Below are positions 1 to 8,606 of a DNA stretch of 64,000 nucleotides, piece by piece. The position numbers and the translations under genes are program-made. How positions within the stretch are numbered: position 1 is the first letter of the stretch; each line of letters begins with the position of its first letter. Below the pieces are notes generated by a model. That model did no database searches. It saw nothing but the letters and a program-made list of their open reading frames with translations, and was not told the origin of the DNA. The DNA comes from Micrococcales bacterium (GTDB lineage: Bacteria > Actinomycetota > Actinomycetes > Actinomycetales > Microbacteriaceae): positions 124,001 through 188,000 of the forward strand of contig JAFKIY010000001.1 in the NCBI GenBank assembly GCA_017306245.1, given 5' to 3'.

Positions 1-294
1 CGCCGAGGGCTGCTCTCCATCATCGGGGTGCGGCTCATCCCGGTGCTGCCGTTCACCGCCATCAACTATGCGGCCGGGCTGACCGGGGTGCGCGTCCGGG
101 ATTATGCCCTCGGAACGGTGATCGGCATCATTCCGGGCACCATCGCCTACGTTGTCGTCGGAGCCTTCGGCGCCGAGCTGAACGGCGGATTCTTTGTCGC
201 GCTCGGAGTCCTCGGTGTGCTCACGATTGGCGGAATTCTTGCCGCATACTGGTGGCGCAGAAATCGGAACGACACCGCGAAGGCACAGCAATGA
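1..294 (+). CDS. VTT/TVP38-type membrane protein, C-terminal part
   Basis: The reading frame is open to the left edge of the window, so the N-terminus is missing. The visible 97 residues begin inside the conserved segment GVRLIPVLPFTAINYAAGL, which is typical of the VTT (TVP38/TMEM64, DedA-related) domain. Two further hydrophobic stretches follow (around IGIIPGTIAYVVVGAFG and FFVALGVLGVLTIGGILAA), then a short basic cytoplasmic tail. Family members are multi-pass inner-membrane proteins, some of them lipid scramblases, but a specific role cannot be assigned from a fragment. The stop codon overlaps the start of the next gene (ATGA), so the two were probably co-transcribed and translationally coupled. 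Confidence 0.8.
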   Translation, partial: RRGLLSIIGVRLIPVLPFTAINYAAGLTGVRVRDYALGTVIGIIPGTIAYVVVGAFGAELNGGFFVALGVLGVLTIGGILAAYWWRRNRNDTAKAQQ

Positions 295-962
295 TGGATG
301 CGCCGCTTCGGCGGATCCTGGCCAGACCCTTGAACGGCCTCGCCGTGGCGCTCGACGTCCGCTGGATCACGCCGGACCGCCTGACGATGGCGGGGCTGGT
401 GATTGGATTGGCCAGCGCCGGTCTCTCCGCCGCACAATGGTGGCCGCTCGCCCTGGTCGCGTGATTGCTCTCCCGGCTGTTCGACGGACTGGACGGCACG
501 CTCGCTCGACGGCGGCGTGCCGCGAAAGAGAGCACCTCATCCGCGCACAAAGCACCTGAAGAAACGTCCCCTAGTCACAGCGAGGCCGGCGGCTTCCTCG
601 ACATCGTCTCGGACTTCGTCGTCTACGGCGCCACCGTGGTGGGAGTCGCCATCGGTGCCGCTGCCGCGTTTGACGCGCCATGGTGGCCGTTTCTTCTCGT
701 CCTGTTCAGCTACTACCTGAATGGGACGGCATCCCTTGCATTCTCATCCATCGCTGAACGGACCGGCCGCACCATGACCGACGCTGACAATCGGTCGCTG
801 TCTTTCCTCGGCCGCATCGCCGAGGGCGGCGAGACGATTCTGGTGCACTCGCTGTGGCTGGTCCTGCCGTTTATCGCCTGGCAGATCGCGCTCGTCTGGG
901 GCGTGTTCGTGTTCGCGAGCGCCATTCAGCGCATGATCGCCGGATACCGCCTCCTGCGTTAG
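291..962 (+). pseudogene. CDP-alcohol phosphatidyltransferase with in-frame UGA
   Basis: The frame starts at an ATG overlapping the upstream stop and runs 224 codons, but codon 58 (462-464) is TGA. Downstream in the same frame is the family signature: DGTLAR, then later G-GFL-D-IVS-D, which carries the metal-binding aspartates. The canonical signature has about 8 residues between AR and G; here there are 26, filled by a Lys/Glu/Ser/Pro-rich stretch. Hydrophobic segments on both sides fit a polytopic phospholipid-synthesis enzyme that transfers an alcohol onto CDP-diacylglycerol. The stop lies just before the catalytic motif, so the truncated product would be inactive. Decay, sequencing error and UGA readthrough are all possible; I favour decay because the next gene is also broken. 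Confidence 0.75.
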
Positions 963-2427
963 CGCGAGACCTGATCACGCGTCGGCCGGCCGGGCCTGAC
1001 CCGACCCAGCGTTGCTTTCCGCACGCGGGCGAGCATCCGGATGCCGAATCCGACAACGCCGCGCCGCATCCGGAACTGCACGTCGGCGATGGCCGCATTC
1101 CACAGTGAATCGCTGAAGGTCGGGTACGCGTGTGTCGTTCCCGCGAGCGCACTCGTCGTCAGCCGCGCCTTCACCGCCACCGTCAATTCTCCGAGGCTCT
1201 CTCCTGCCCGGGGGCCGACGATGGTTCCGCCGAGCACTCGTCCGCGCTTGTCCACGACGATCTGGGAGAACCCGTCAGTGTCTCCTTCGGCGATCGCGCG
1301 ATCGATAGCGGAGTGTTCGATCGTGTACACGCGATGCTTGCCGTCCACGGCATCCGAGGGAGCCAGCCCGACAGCGGCGATCTCCGGCGACGTGAACGTG
1401 ACCCTCGGAACGCCCGGTCATCGAATTTGCGGCGCAGGCCGAGCAGGGCATTGGTGGCCGCAACACTTCCGCTCACCCCCGCTACGTGGCTGAATTTCGG
1501 CAGCCCGGCGATATCGCCTGCCGCCCAGATCCGCTTATTCGTGGTGCGAAGCGAACCATCGATCCTGACATAGCCGTGTTCGGTGGTGTCGACTCCGGCA
1601 AGCCGTGGGCTCAGCGTATCGAGCTGGGCGTCCCGACCAAGTGCGGCCAGAAGCCGGTCGAATCGGATGCGTCGGCCGTCATCGAGCACCACGTCACCGG
1701 CGATCCCGTCCGTCGAAGCGATCTCGACCGCTCTTCGTCCATGCAACACCTCGACGCCGTCCCGGTCGAGGGATGCCTGAAGGATGGCGCTGGCGTGCGG
1801 GTCCTCGCGGGGAAGGATTCGATTCTCCCGATTGATGATGGTGACGTGAGAGCCGAGTCGGGCCAGTGCCTGGCCGAGCTCGCTGCCGATTGCCCCGCCG
1901 CCCAGGATGACGAGCCGCCCGGGAAGTTCGTTGAGGTTCCAGATGGTGTCGCTCGTGAGAATTTCCACCGCGTCTGCGCCGGGCAGAGTCGGAAGGCGCG
2001 GTGTGGTGCCGGTGGCGATGAGCGCCTGACGGAACTGGTGCTCTTCTCCGTCGATATCCAGGGTGTGCCCTCCGGTGAACCGTGCTTCGCCCATCCGCAC
2101 CTCGACGCCGAGCGCGCCGAGCGCCTCGACCGAGTCGTGCGGCGCGATGGCGTTCACGGCATCCTGCACGTGGCCCATGGCCTGGGCGAAATCCACGCTC
2201 ACTCGCGATGCTGACACGCCGAAATTTCCGGAGGCGCGAGCGACCTGCGCCGCATGGGCGGCCGCGATCAACGACTTGGACGGCACGCAGCCCGTCCACA
2301 AACAGTCCCCGCCGAGGCGGCTTCGTTCCACGAGCAGCACGTTCGCGCCAAAGCGCGCCGCGGTTCGGCTGGCCACAAGCCCGGCGCTGCCGGAACCGAT
2401 GACGATGAGATCCCATTCCGGCGGCAT
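959..2427 (-). pseudogene. Flavoprotein disulfide reductase (MerA/Lpd-like), frameshifted
   Basis: Reading from an ATG at 2427 behind a GAGAGGA ribosome site, the product has a dinucleotide-binding motif (VIGSGSAGL), the redox-active pair GGDCLWTGCVPSKS, a second NAD-binding fold (VILGGGAIGSELG) and the AAGDIAG FAD motif. This is the class I pyridine-nucleotide-disulfide reductase layout, closest in feel to the mercuric-reductase-like branch. Near position 1410 the frame slips. The expected continuation (VTFTSPEIAAVGLAPSDA) and the dimerisation domain with THAYPTFSD lie in another frame that ends at 959. One missing base explains this. As sequenced the protein loses its interface domain. It converges tail to tail with the interrupted phosphatidyltransferase gene. 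Confidence 0.8.
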
Positions 2428-2539
2428 GCTTGTCCTCTCGCTGCGCTTGCGCGCGTCTTTACTGTTTAGCAGTGTTGCGACGTGCTGCACCGTGTGCTCG
2501 CTCACACTGGCCGAACTCCCCGGAGCGTAAAATCTGGGC

Positions 2540-3298
2540 ATGAGCACTACGAACAGCACTCCGACGGCCGGCGCCGACGGAGACGATGCCTACCGCTTTG
2601 ATGGCCTGAAGGCCGTATACATCAACTGCACGCTGAAGAAGAGCCCCGAGGTCAGCAACACGCAGGGCCTCATGGACACGAGCATCAAACTCATGCGGAA
2701 CCACGGGGTGCACGTCGACACGATTCGGTTCGTCGATCACGACATCGCGTTCGGCGTGTACCCGGATATGCGGGAGCACGGTTGGCAATCGGATGCCTGG
2801 CCCGACGAGGTGTGGCCGCTGGTCGACGCGGCGGACATCCTTGTCGTCGGTGGTCCGATCTGGCTCGGCGACAACTCGTCGGTGACGAGGATGCTCATCG
2901 AGCGGCTGTATTCGATGAGCGGCCTGTTCAACGAGAAAGGCCAGTACGTGTACTACGGCAAAGTCGGCGGCGCGATCATCACCGGCAATGAGGACGGCGT
3001 GAAACACTCGGCGATGTTGATCCTGTACAGCCTGCAGCACATCGGATTCGTGATCCCGCCCGCAGCGGATGCCGGATGGATCGGGGCTATCGGGCCGGGA
3101 CCGAGCTATCTCGATGAGGGTTCGGGCGGGCCGGAGAACGACTTCACGAATCGCAACACCACGTTCATGACGTGGAACCTCATGCACCTGGCGGCCATGC
3201 TCAAACAGGCGGGCGGCATACCCGCGTACGGAAACTCACGGGAAGCGTGGAATGAGGGGGCGCGTTTCGGGTTCGACGCGAACCCGGAGTATCGCTGA
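2540..3298 (+). CDS. NAD(P)H-dependent flavodoxin-fold oxidoreductase
   Basis: The 252-residue protein has the flavodoxin-like FMN reductase layout. A phosphate-binding loop after strand 1 (NCTLKKSPEVSNT, residues 29-41) is followed by the isoalloxazine-side loop GGPIWLGDNSS (104-114) and a second FMN loop ITGNEDG (147-153). The first 20 residues are a polar extension. Such enzymes reduce quinones, nitro compounds or free FMN at the expense of NAD(P)H; the substrate here is unknown. It is divergently oriented to the broken disulfide reductase, with about 110 bp between their starts. The ATG at 2540 precedes all conserved features. Confidence 0.8.
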   Translation: MSTTNSTPTAGADGDDAYRFDGLKAVYINCTLKKSPEVSNTQGLMDTSIKLMRNHGVHVDTIRFVDHDIAFGVYPDMREHGWQSDAWPDEVWPLVDAADILVVGGPIWLGDNSSVTRMLIERLYSMSGLFNEKGQYVYYGKVGGAIITGNEDGVKHSAMLILYSLQHIGFVIPPAADAGWIGAIGPGPSYLDEGSGGPENDFTNRNTTFMTWNLMHLAAMLKQAGGIPAYGNSREAWNEGARFGFDANPEYR

Positions 3299-3392
3299 AC
3301 CGGTTTCCGGGGTTGCCGGGTAACCTGATCGTGACCGTGCGCGCCCGTTGTGCGAGGCGCACAACCCGTGGCCGGCGAGAAGGGTTCGATCA

Positions 3393-3959
3393 GTGTCAGA
3401 TTCTCCGTCGCCGCGCGTGGACGCGGAGCGAAACCGCAGGCTGCTGCTGGATGCCGCAGCGGAGGCGCTCTCGCACGACTCGGATGCCTCCATGGGTGAT
3501 GTTGCCGCGACCGCGGGGCTAACCCGCGCGACCCTCTACCGGCACTTCGGCAGCCGCGAGCATCTACTGGAGGCGTTGCGTGCTGACGCACTGGCCTCGG
3601 CGCGAGAGGCGATCGAGAATTCGAGACTGGATGACGGCAGTGCTCTGGATGCGTTGCGGCGGGTGGTCTCGGCGATCACGGCGCTCGGCGGAAAATTTCA
3701 ACCGCTGCTCGCGAACGGCGCAGACGAGGATCCCGCGTTCCTCAAGGAGCGCGGCGCGGTGTTCGCCCCCGTGCAGAGAGTCATCCAGCGTGGCCAGGCC
3801 GAAAACGTGATTCGCGCCGACCTTTCGCCGCAGTGGGTTGTTGCTGCCCTCACCGCGCTGCTTTCCGCAGCGGTGCGCAGCCGCGGTGAGAATGCGGGTG
3901 ACGACCCCGTGTTCGAACTTCTGGCATTCGGTCTCGTCGCACCGGATCAGAAGCGTTAG
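3393..3959 (+). CDS. TetR/AcrR family transcriptional regulator
   Basis: I take the GTG at 3393, behind a GAGAAGGG ribosome site, giving 188 residues. Residues about 10-60 form the TetR helix-turn-helix domain: AERNRRLLLDAAAEAL, then GDVAATAGLTRATLYRHFG, with the recognition helix ending in the characteristic LYRHF. The remainder is an alpha-helical ligand-binding domain with no diagnostic motif. The gene lies 68 bp upstream of a FAD-dependent monooxygenase on the same strand, so it plausibly represses that gene and itself in response to an aromatic or drug-like ligand. This target is inferred from position only. Confidence 0.85.
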   Translation: MSDSPSPRVDAERNRRLLLDAAAEALSHDSDASMGDVAATAGLTRATLYRHFGSREHLLEALRADALASAREAIENSRLDDGSALDALRRVVSAITALGGKFQPLLANGADEDPAFLKERGAVFAPVQRVIQRGQAENVIRADLSPQWVVAALTALLSAAVRSRGENAGDDPVFELLAFGLVAPDQKR

Positions 3960-4027
3960 GGGATGTTCCTGGCTGAGAATCCGCATAAAGCGATACAGCA
4001 ATGTCACATTTTCGATAGTGTGGCTTT

Positions 4028-5602
4028 ATGAATTCCGATCAGACCAGTCCCGGTGAACCGCAGCTTTCTCCCGACGTCGATGTGGTCGTCGTCGGCGCCG
4101 GCCCCACAGGGTTGACCGCGGCCGCCGAAGCGCAAAGGCTCGGGCTGAGCGTGCGGATCATCGAACGCAAGGCGGACCGCGGGGCGTTCTCCAAAGCACT
4201 GGTCGTGCACGCCCGCACGCTCGAGGTTTTCGAGACGATGGGAATCGCCCCGGACATTCTCGCCCAGGGGGTTCCGTTTGCGGCCCTGAACATCCGCTCG
4301 GCCGCCGCGCGCCGGGCCACGCGTGTCGACCTTCTCGGCCTTCGATGGGGGGACACCGCCTATCCGTACTGGTTGTCAGCACCGCAATACGCGACGGAGC
4401 TGGTACTGCAGAAGCACCTCGAGGCGCTTGGAGGCGCAGTCGAATGGTCGACCTCGTTGCAGGGATTCGAGGATGTCGGCGACCACGTCACGGTGGCGAT
4501 CGAAGGCCAGGACGGGCCGGAGGCGGTGACGGCACGCTGGATCATCGGCTGCGATGGCGGCCAGAGCACGGTGCGCCGGCTGGCGGGGATTGACCTCAAG
4601 CGGACCGGCGCGGGAACCACCTTCCTGCTTGCCGACGTCAAGACTACGCTCGACATTGTCGAGGATGAGGGCCGCGTGTTCCTGGCACCGGAGGGTCTTC
4701 TCATCATTGTTCCGATGCCGGAGCCTCGCCGGTGGCGCATCATCGCGCACGTGAACAGGGCCGCGGCAGACCCCAGGACCGTCGACGCGACATACCTGGA
4801 CGATGTCATCCGCCAACGCTCCGGGCTCGAGTTCGGCAGCCACGACGTCACCTGGACATCCCAGTTCGATCTCAGCCACGGCGTTGCCGACCGGTTCCGC
4901 AAGGGACGAGTCTTTCTCGCCGGGGACGCGGCGCACATCCACAGTCCGGTGGGCGGCCAGGGGCTCAACACCGGGGTTCAGGATGCCCACAACCTGATGT
5001 GGAAGATCGCGCTGGCGCACGACTCGACGACGTCTGCGGCACAGCAACATCTGGACAGCTACGAGTCGGAGCGGCGGGGCACGGCGCTTCCCATGGTGAA
5101 CGGGGTTGCGCGGGTGACCGCCCTGATCACGGCGCGCAGGCCTCTCGTGCGGAGGGTGCTGGGGAGAGTTGCCCCGAAGGTGTTGGCGCGCCGACGCGTA
5201 CACGAGAGGCTGGGTCGGGGAGTCGGGATGCTGAACCTCGCCTACGCAACCGGCCGCGGCAAATTCGGTCGCGAAGTGGGCAAGCGGCTGGGCAATCCGC
5301 TTCTTGGCTCGGGAGAGCGGCTCTACGAGAAGCTCGATCCCACCGGGTTCACCTGGGTGGCCATCGGGGATGCAATAGACAGCCTCCCCGACACCGGCGC
5401 GCCGGAATGGCGAGGGCTGCCCGTCGTCCTCGTTCCAGCTGAGGAGCTTGCCGTACCGTCCCGCTTTTCCTCTCCGTCCCGCGTGATACTGGTCCGCCCG
5501 GATCGTTACATCGCTGCCGTGGGGTCCAATCCGCACTCCATTGCCCCTGAATTTGCAAGTGTGCTGGGCGCGCGGGGTGACGTTGTGGAGGTTGAGGTTT
5601 GA
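4028..5602 (+). CDS. FAD-dependent aromatic monooxygenase
   Basis: The 524-residue protein belongs to the class A flavin hydroxylases (PheA/TfdB/MhpA-like, PF01494). Visible motifs are the N-terminal FAD loop VVVGAGPTGLTAAAEA (about 19-34), the DG motif in WIIGCDGGQSTVR (about 170-182) and the second FAD motif GRVFLAGDAAHIHSP (about 290-304), followed by GGQGLNTGVQDAHNL. Length and the extra C-terminal domain match phenol or polyketide hydroxylases, which insert oxygen into aromatic rings using NAD(P)H. The neighbouring TetR gene suggests inducible expression. The precise substrate cannot be read from sequence; detoxification of an aromatic compound is one possibility. Confidence 0.88.
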   Translation: MNSDQTSPGEPQLSPDVDVVVVGAGPTGLTAAAEAQRLGLSVRIIERKADRGAFSKALVVHARTLEVFETMGIAPDILAQGVPFAALNIRSAAARRATRVDLLGLRWGDTAYPYWLSAPQYATELVLQKHLEALGGAVEWSTSLQGFEDVGDHVTVAIEGQDGPEAVTARWIIGCDGGQSTVRRLAGIDLKRTGAGTTFLLADVKTTLDIVEDEGRVFLAPEGLLIIVPMPEPRRWRIIAHVNRAAADPRTVDATYLDDVIRQRSGLEFGSHDVTWTSQFDLSHGVADRFRKGRVFLAGDAAHIHSPVGGQGLNTGVQDAHNLMWKIALAHDSTTSAAQQHLDSYESERRGTALPMVNGVARVTALITARRPLVRRVLGRVAPKVLARRRVHERLGRGVGMLNLAYATGRGKFGREVGKRLGNPLLGSGERLYEKLDPTGFTWVAIGDAIDSLPDTGAPEWRGLPVVLVPAEELAVPSRFSSPSRVILVRPDRYIAAVGSNPHSIAPEFASVLGARGDVVEVEV

Positions 5603-5702
5603 TTCAGCTGCGCCAGGCGCTGTCCCCGCGGAGGTGTCGCAGCGCTTGATACTCTGACGCCATGTCCCGATGTGCAACCGGCGTGCGATGGGGCGGCGCC
5701 GA

Positions 5703-6320
5703 ATGAGCGTGCATTATCGCGTCGGGATGCGGTTCTATGACGCCCTCTCAGGCGAGCGTTGTGTGTATCGTTCCGGCCGGGAGCGCGGAGTGCAGCTGCT
5801 CGGGCTGCGTGCCGGCGACACGGTCGTGGATCTCGGATGCGGCACGGGGCTCAGTTTCGCTCTTCTGGTGGATGCCGTCGGCCCGAACGGCCGCGTGATC
5901 GGCGCCGACGCCAGCGACGCCATGCTCAAGGTCGCGAGGCGGCGCGTGGCGAAGAACGGGTGGTCGACGGTCTCGCTCGTGAACGCCGATGCCCTTCACG
6001 TGACGGGTGACGATCTGCCGGCCGGCAGGGTCGACGCGGTGTTTTCCTCGTATGCGCTGAGCGTCATGGCGGATCCGGTCGGCGCGATGGAGCGTGCGGT
6101 TTCGCTCGTGAAGCGAGGCGGCCGGATGGGCATCGTCGACATGCAGCGGCCGACCGGCATGGCCCGCGTGTTCACGCCGTTCGCGCTGGCCGCGACGGCT
6201 GCGGGCGGGGCGGACATCGACGCGCATCCGTGGGAGTGGCTGAAACTCCACGCGACGGATTTCAGCGAGGACACTCGCCGCGGAGGGCACATCGTCGTCG
6301 CCGCCGGCACGCTGAGCTGA
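5703..6320 (+). CDS. Class I SAM-dependent methyltransferase
   Basis: Starting at the ATG at 5703, which has a purine-rich GGGGCGG upstream, the 205-residue protein shows the Rossmann SAM-binding motif I VVDLGCGTGLSFALL, followed by an acidic motif II residue in GRVIGADAS and a motif III region around ALHVTGDDLPAGRVD. It resembles the UbiE/ubiquinone-menaquinone type in the opening sequence (YDALSGERCVYRSGRERG). Substrate unknown. An upstream in-frame start at 5670 would add 11 mostly basic residues. It stands alone between the monooxygenase and a Crp-like regulator, on the same strand as both. Confidence 0.82.
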   Translation: MSVHYRVGMRFYDALSGERCVYRSGRERGVQLLGLRAGDTVVDLGCGTGLSFALLVDAVGPNGRVIGADASDAMLKVARRRVAKNGWSTVSLVNADALHVTGDDLPAGRVDAVFSSYALSVMADPVGAMERAVSLVKRGGRMGIVDMQRPTGMARVFTPFALAATAAGGADIDAHPWEWLKLHATDFSEDTRRGGHIVVAAGTLS

Positions 6321-6428
6321 GCGTCGCGCTCGACTCGCGTTGTGTGTCCCACGTCGCAGTCCGTTTCGGTGCCGGCAATTAGCGTGTGCAGTATGGAGTC
6401 GCGGAGGCTGAAGAGCGGTGAGGCTGTC

Positions 6429-7214
6429 ATGATGGATTCGTGCGGCACGCAAGTGTCCTCAGCGTCCCTGGGCGGTGAGCGCCCGTGGTCGCCGCAGCGA
6501 AGGGATCCGGAACCGTTGAAGTCTCCCGACGAAGGTTCGTTCAGTTGTTTGAGCGAGGTCGACCTGTTCGCGGATCTGTCCCGCGAGGAGATTCTGGCGA
6601 TGGACCGGATGGCGCCCGCCCGCTCCTACGAATCCGGCGAACTGGTGTTCAGCCAGAGCCAGCCGGTGTCGGCCCTGTTCATTCTGAAGAGGGGCCGGGT
6701 GCGCATTTTCCGGGTCACCGAGGAGGGCAAAGCCCTGACGATGGCCATTCTTGAGCCCGGCGCCGTGTTCGGCGAAATGATGATGGTCGGCCAGCGGATG
6801 TACGACAACTACGCGGAGGCCATCGACCACGTGGACCTGTGCCTCATGGGCGTCAAGGATGTCGAACGCTACCTGCTCTCGGATCCGCGCATCGCGATCC
6901 GGATTTCACGCCACCTGGGGGAGCAGGTGGTGCGGTTGGAGGAGCGTCTGACCGATCTCGCGCTCCGCCCGCTGCTGTCGCGCGTCTCGAGCACGCTCCT
7001 TCGACTCGCGGAGTCCGCACGTACACCGAGGTTTTCGCATCCGACGATCCGGCTCACCCACGACCAGCTGGCGGGGCTGCTCGGGGCGACGAGGGAGTCC
7101 ACGAGCAAGACGATGGCGGAGCTGGCCTCGCGCGGCATCATCCGGCAGGGTCGGGCCCGCGTCATCATCCAGGACCTGGATGCGCTCTCGCTGCTCGCCC
7201 GCCAGTCCGGCTGA
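6429..7214 (+). CDS. Crp/Fnr family transcriptional regulator
   Basis: The ATG at 6429 has a TGAGG ribosome site; in-frame starts at 6393 and 6342 are alternatives. The 261-residue product has an N-terminal effector domain with the cyclic-nucleotide-binding fold (FADLSREEILAMDRMA, then FSQSQPVSALFILKRGRVRI and EPGAVFGEMMMVG) and a C-terminal Crp-type winged helix (LTHDQLAGLLGATRESTSKT). There are no Fnr-type cysteine clusters, so it is not an iron-sulfur sensor. The ligand is unknown. It lies just upstream of the initiator tRNA, with no adjacent gene that clearly forms its regulon. Confidence 0.85.
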   Translation: MMDSCGTQVSSASLGGERPWSPQRRDPEPLKSPDEGSFSCLSEVDLFADLSREEILAMDRMAPARSYESGELVFSQSQPVSALFILKRGRVRIFRVTEEGKALTMAILEPGAVFGEMMMVGQRMYDNYAEAIDHVDLCLMGVKDVERYLLSDPRIAIRISRHLGEQVVRLEERLTDLALRPLLSRVSSTLLRLAESARTPRFSHPTIRLTHDQLAGLLGATRESTSKTMAELASRGIIRQGRARVIIQDLDALSLLARQSG

Positions 7215-7255
7215 CCAGGCCTCGTAGGCTCCTGTGTTAGAGTTGAACCTCGTAA

Positions 7256-7332
<77 letters not shown>

Positions 7333-7342
7333 CAGCACCACC

Positions 7343-7384
7343 GAGAAGGCCCGAAAGTCCGTGCGACTGTCGGGCCTTTTCTCG
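7343..7384 (+). terminator. Rho-independent terminator after tRNA-fMet
   Basis: The arms AAGGCCCGA (7346-7354) and TCGGGCCTT (7370-7378) are exact complements and are followed by TTTTCTC. The outer bases GAG/CTC extend the stem with a small bulge. It sits 11 nt after the tRNA CCA end and before the next gene. Confidence 0.85.
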
Positions 7385-7422
7385 TGTGTGCGAAAGTTGA
7401 GCGCAGGAGAGCGGAGTCAGCG

Positions 7423-8559
7423 ATGCGGGTAGTGATTCTTGGTGCCGGGTTTGGCGGGCTGGAGCTTGCAAGCCGTTTGTCGGAGGACTGGGGCGAGAGG
7501 ATCGACGTCGTCCTGATCGACAAGTCCGATTCATTCGTCATGGGCTTCTCCAAACTCGACGTGATGTTTGGGAGGGCGACCGCCGACTCGGTCCGGCATC
7601 CGTACAGCGCGATCGTGAAGCCCGGTGTTCGATTCGTCAAAGCCGAGGTGCGTTCGATCGACCCGGCTGCCCGGCGTGTGGAGACGGATGCTGGCACCTT
7701 TGACGCCGACATCCTCGTGGTGGCGCTCGGTGCAGATTTGGATCCGGCAGCCACACCTGGCCTGGTGGAGGATGGCCACGAGTTTTACACAAATGAGGGT
7801 GCCTTCGCGGTTCGCGATGTGCTGGCCGATTTCAGCGGTGGCCGCGTCGTGGTCGGTGTGACGTCAACACCGTTCAAGTGCCCGCCCGCGCCAAGCGAGA
7901 CCGCGCTGATGGTTCACGATTTTCTCGCCGATCGCGGGTTGGGCGAGAAATCTGACGTGTCCCTGGTCATGCCATTCGGCGCCCCGGTTCCTCCGTCACC
8001 CGAGGCGTCGCGCGCTCTCCTTTCCGCGTTCGAGGAGCGCGGAATCACCTGGTATCCGAATCGCGTGGTAAAGGAGTTGGATCCTGCCCGGCACGTGGTC
8101 GTCATGCGCGATGGTGAGGAGCTGCCGTACGACCTGTTCCTCGGCGTGCCCGCACACGTGGTGCCTCAGGTGGTTGCAGAGTCAGGGATGTGCCGGGACG
8201 GCTGGATCCCGGTCGATTCGCTCACGCTCGAAACCGAATACCCCGGTGTGTACGCGATCGGCGATGTCACAAGCGTGGGGACGCCGAAAGCCGGGGTGTT
8301 CTCCGAGGGGCAGGGCGCGGTTGTCGCCGAGGAGATCAGCTCTCAGCTGCGCGGCGACCCGCAGGCTGGCTCCTATGGCGGCCGAGGCGTGTGTTACACC
8401 GAATTCGGGCGAGACGGGGTTGGGCTCGTGGATGTCACGTTCCTGCAAGGGGAGCGCCCGACCGGTGCGTTCACCGGCCCATCTCACGATTTCATTGAGG
8501 CCAAGACCGAGTTCGGCTCAAGCCGAATCACGCGGTGGTTCGGGCGCGACTGGTCGTAG
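7423..8559 (+). CDS. FAD-dependent oxidoreductase, SQR/NDH-2-like
   Basis: From the ATG at 7423, behind AGGAGAGCGGAG, the 378-residue protein opens with the FAD loop VVILGAGFGGLELASRL. Further on it has the family segments VVALGADLDP, a GVTSTPFKCPPAP loop, YPGVYAIGDVTSVGTPKAG (second FAD motif) and a C-terminal CYTEFG. This layout matches sulfide:quinone oxidoreductase and flavocytochrome c sulfide dehydrogenase relatives. A cysteine is visible in FKCPP and another in the C-terminal part (GVCYTEF), but I cannot confirm the full catalytic cysteine set, so the substrate may be sulfide or another donor. The gene is monocistronic after the tRNA terminator. Confidence 0.8.
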   Translation: MRVVILGAGFGGLELASRLSEDWGERIDVVLIDKSDSFVMGFSKLDVMFGRATADSVRHPYSAIVKPGVRFVKAEVRSIDPAARRVETDAGTFDADILVVALGADLDPAATPGLVEDGHEFYTNEGAFAVRDVLADFSGGRVVVGVTSTPFKCPPAPSETALMVHDFLADRGLGEKSDVSLVMPFGAPVPPSPEASRALLSAFEERGITWYPNRVVKELDPARHVVVMRDGEELPYDLFLGVPAHVVPQVVAESGMCRDGWIPVDSLTLETEYPGVYAIGDVTSVGTPKAGVFSEGQGAVVAEEISSQLRGDPQAGSYGGRGVCYTEFGRDGVGLVDVTFLQGERPTGAFTGPSHDFIEAKTEFGSSRITRWFGRDWS

Positions 8560-8606
8560 CGACCTCGTGAACTGACGGCCCCGACCCCCGCAGCGTCGTC
8601 GTTGAC

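Noticed and set aside
1400..1420. Programmed frameshift in the disulfide reductase
   Set aside because: There is no slippery heptamer or downstream structure; a simple one-base loss is sufficient.
4376..5677. 433-codon minus-strand frame opposite the monooxygenase
   Set aside because: It has no recognisable motif, while the plus strand has full FAD-binding signatures.
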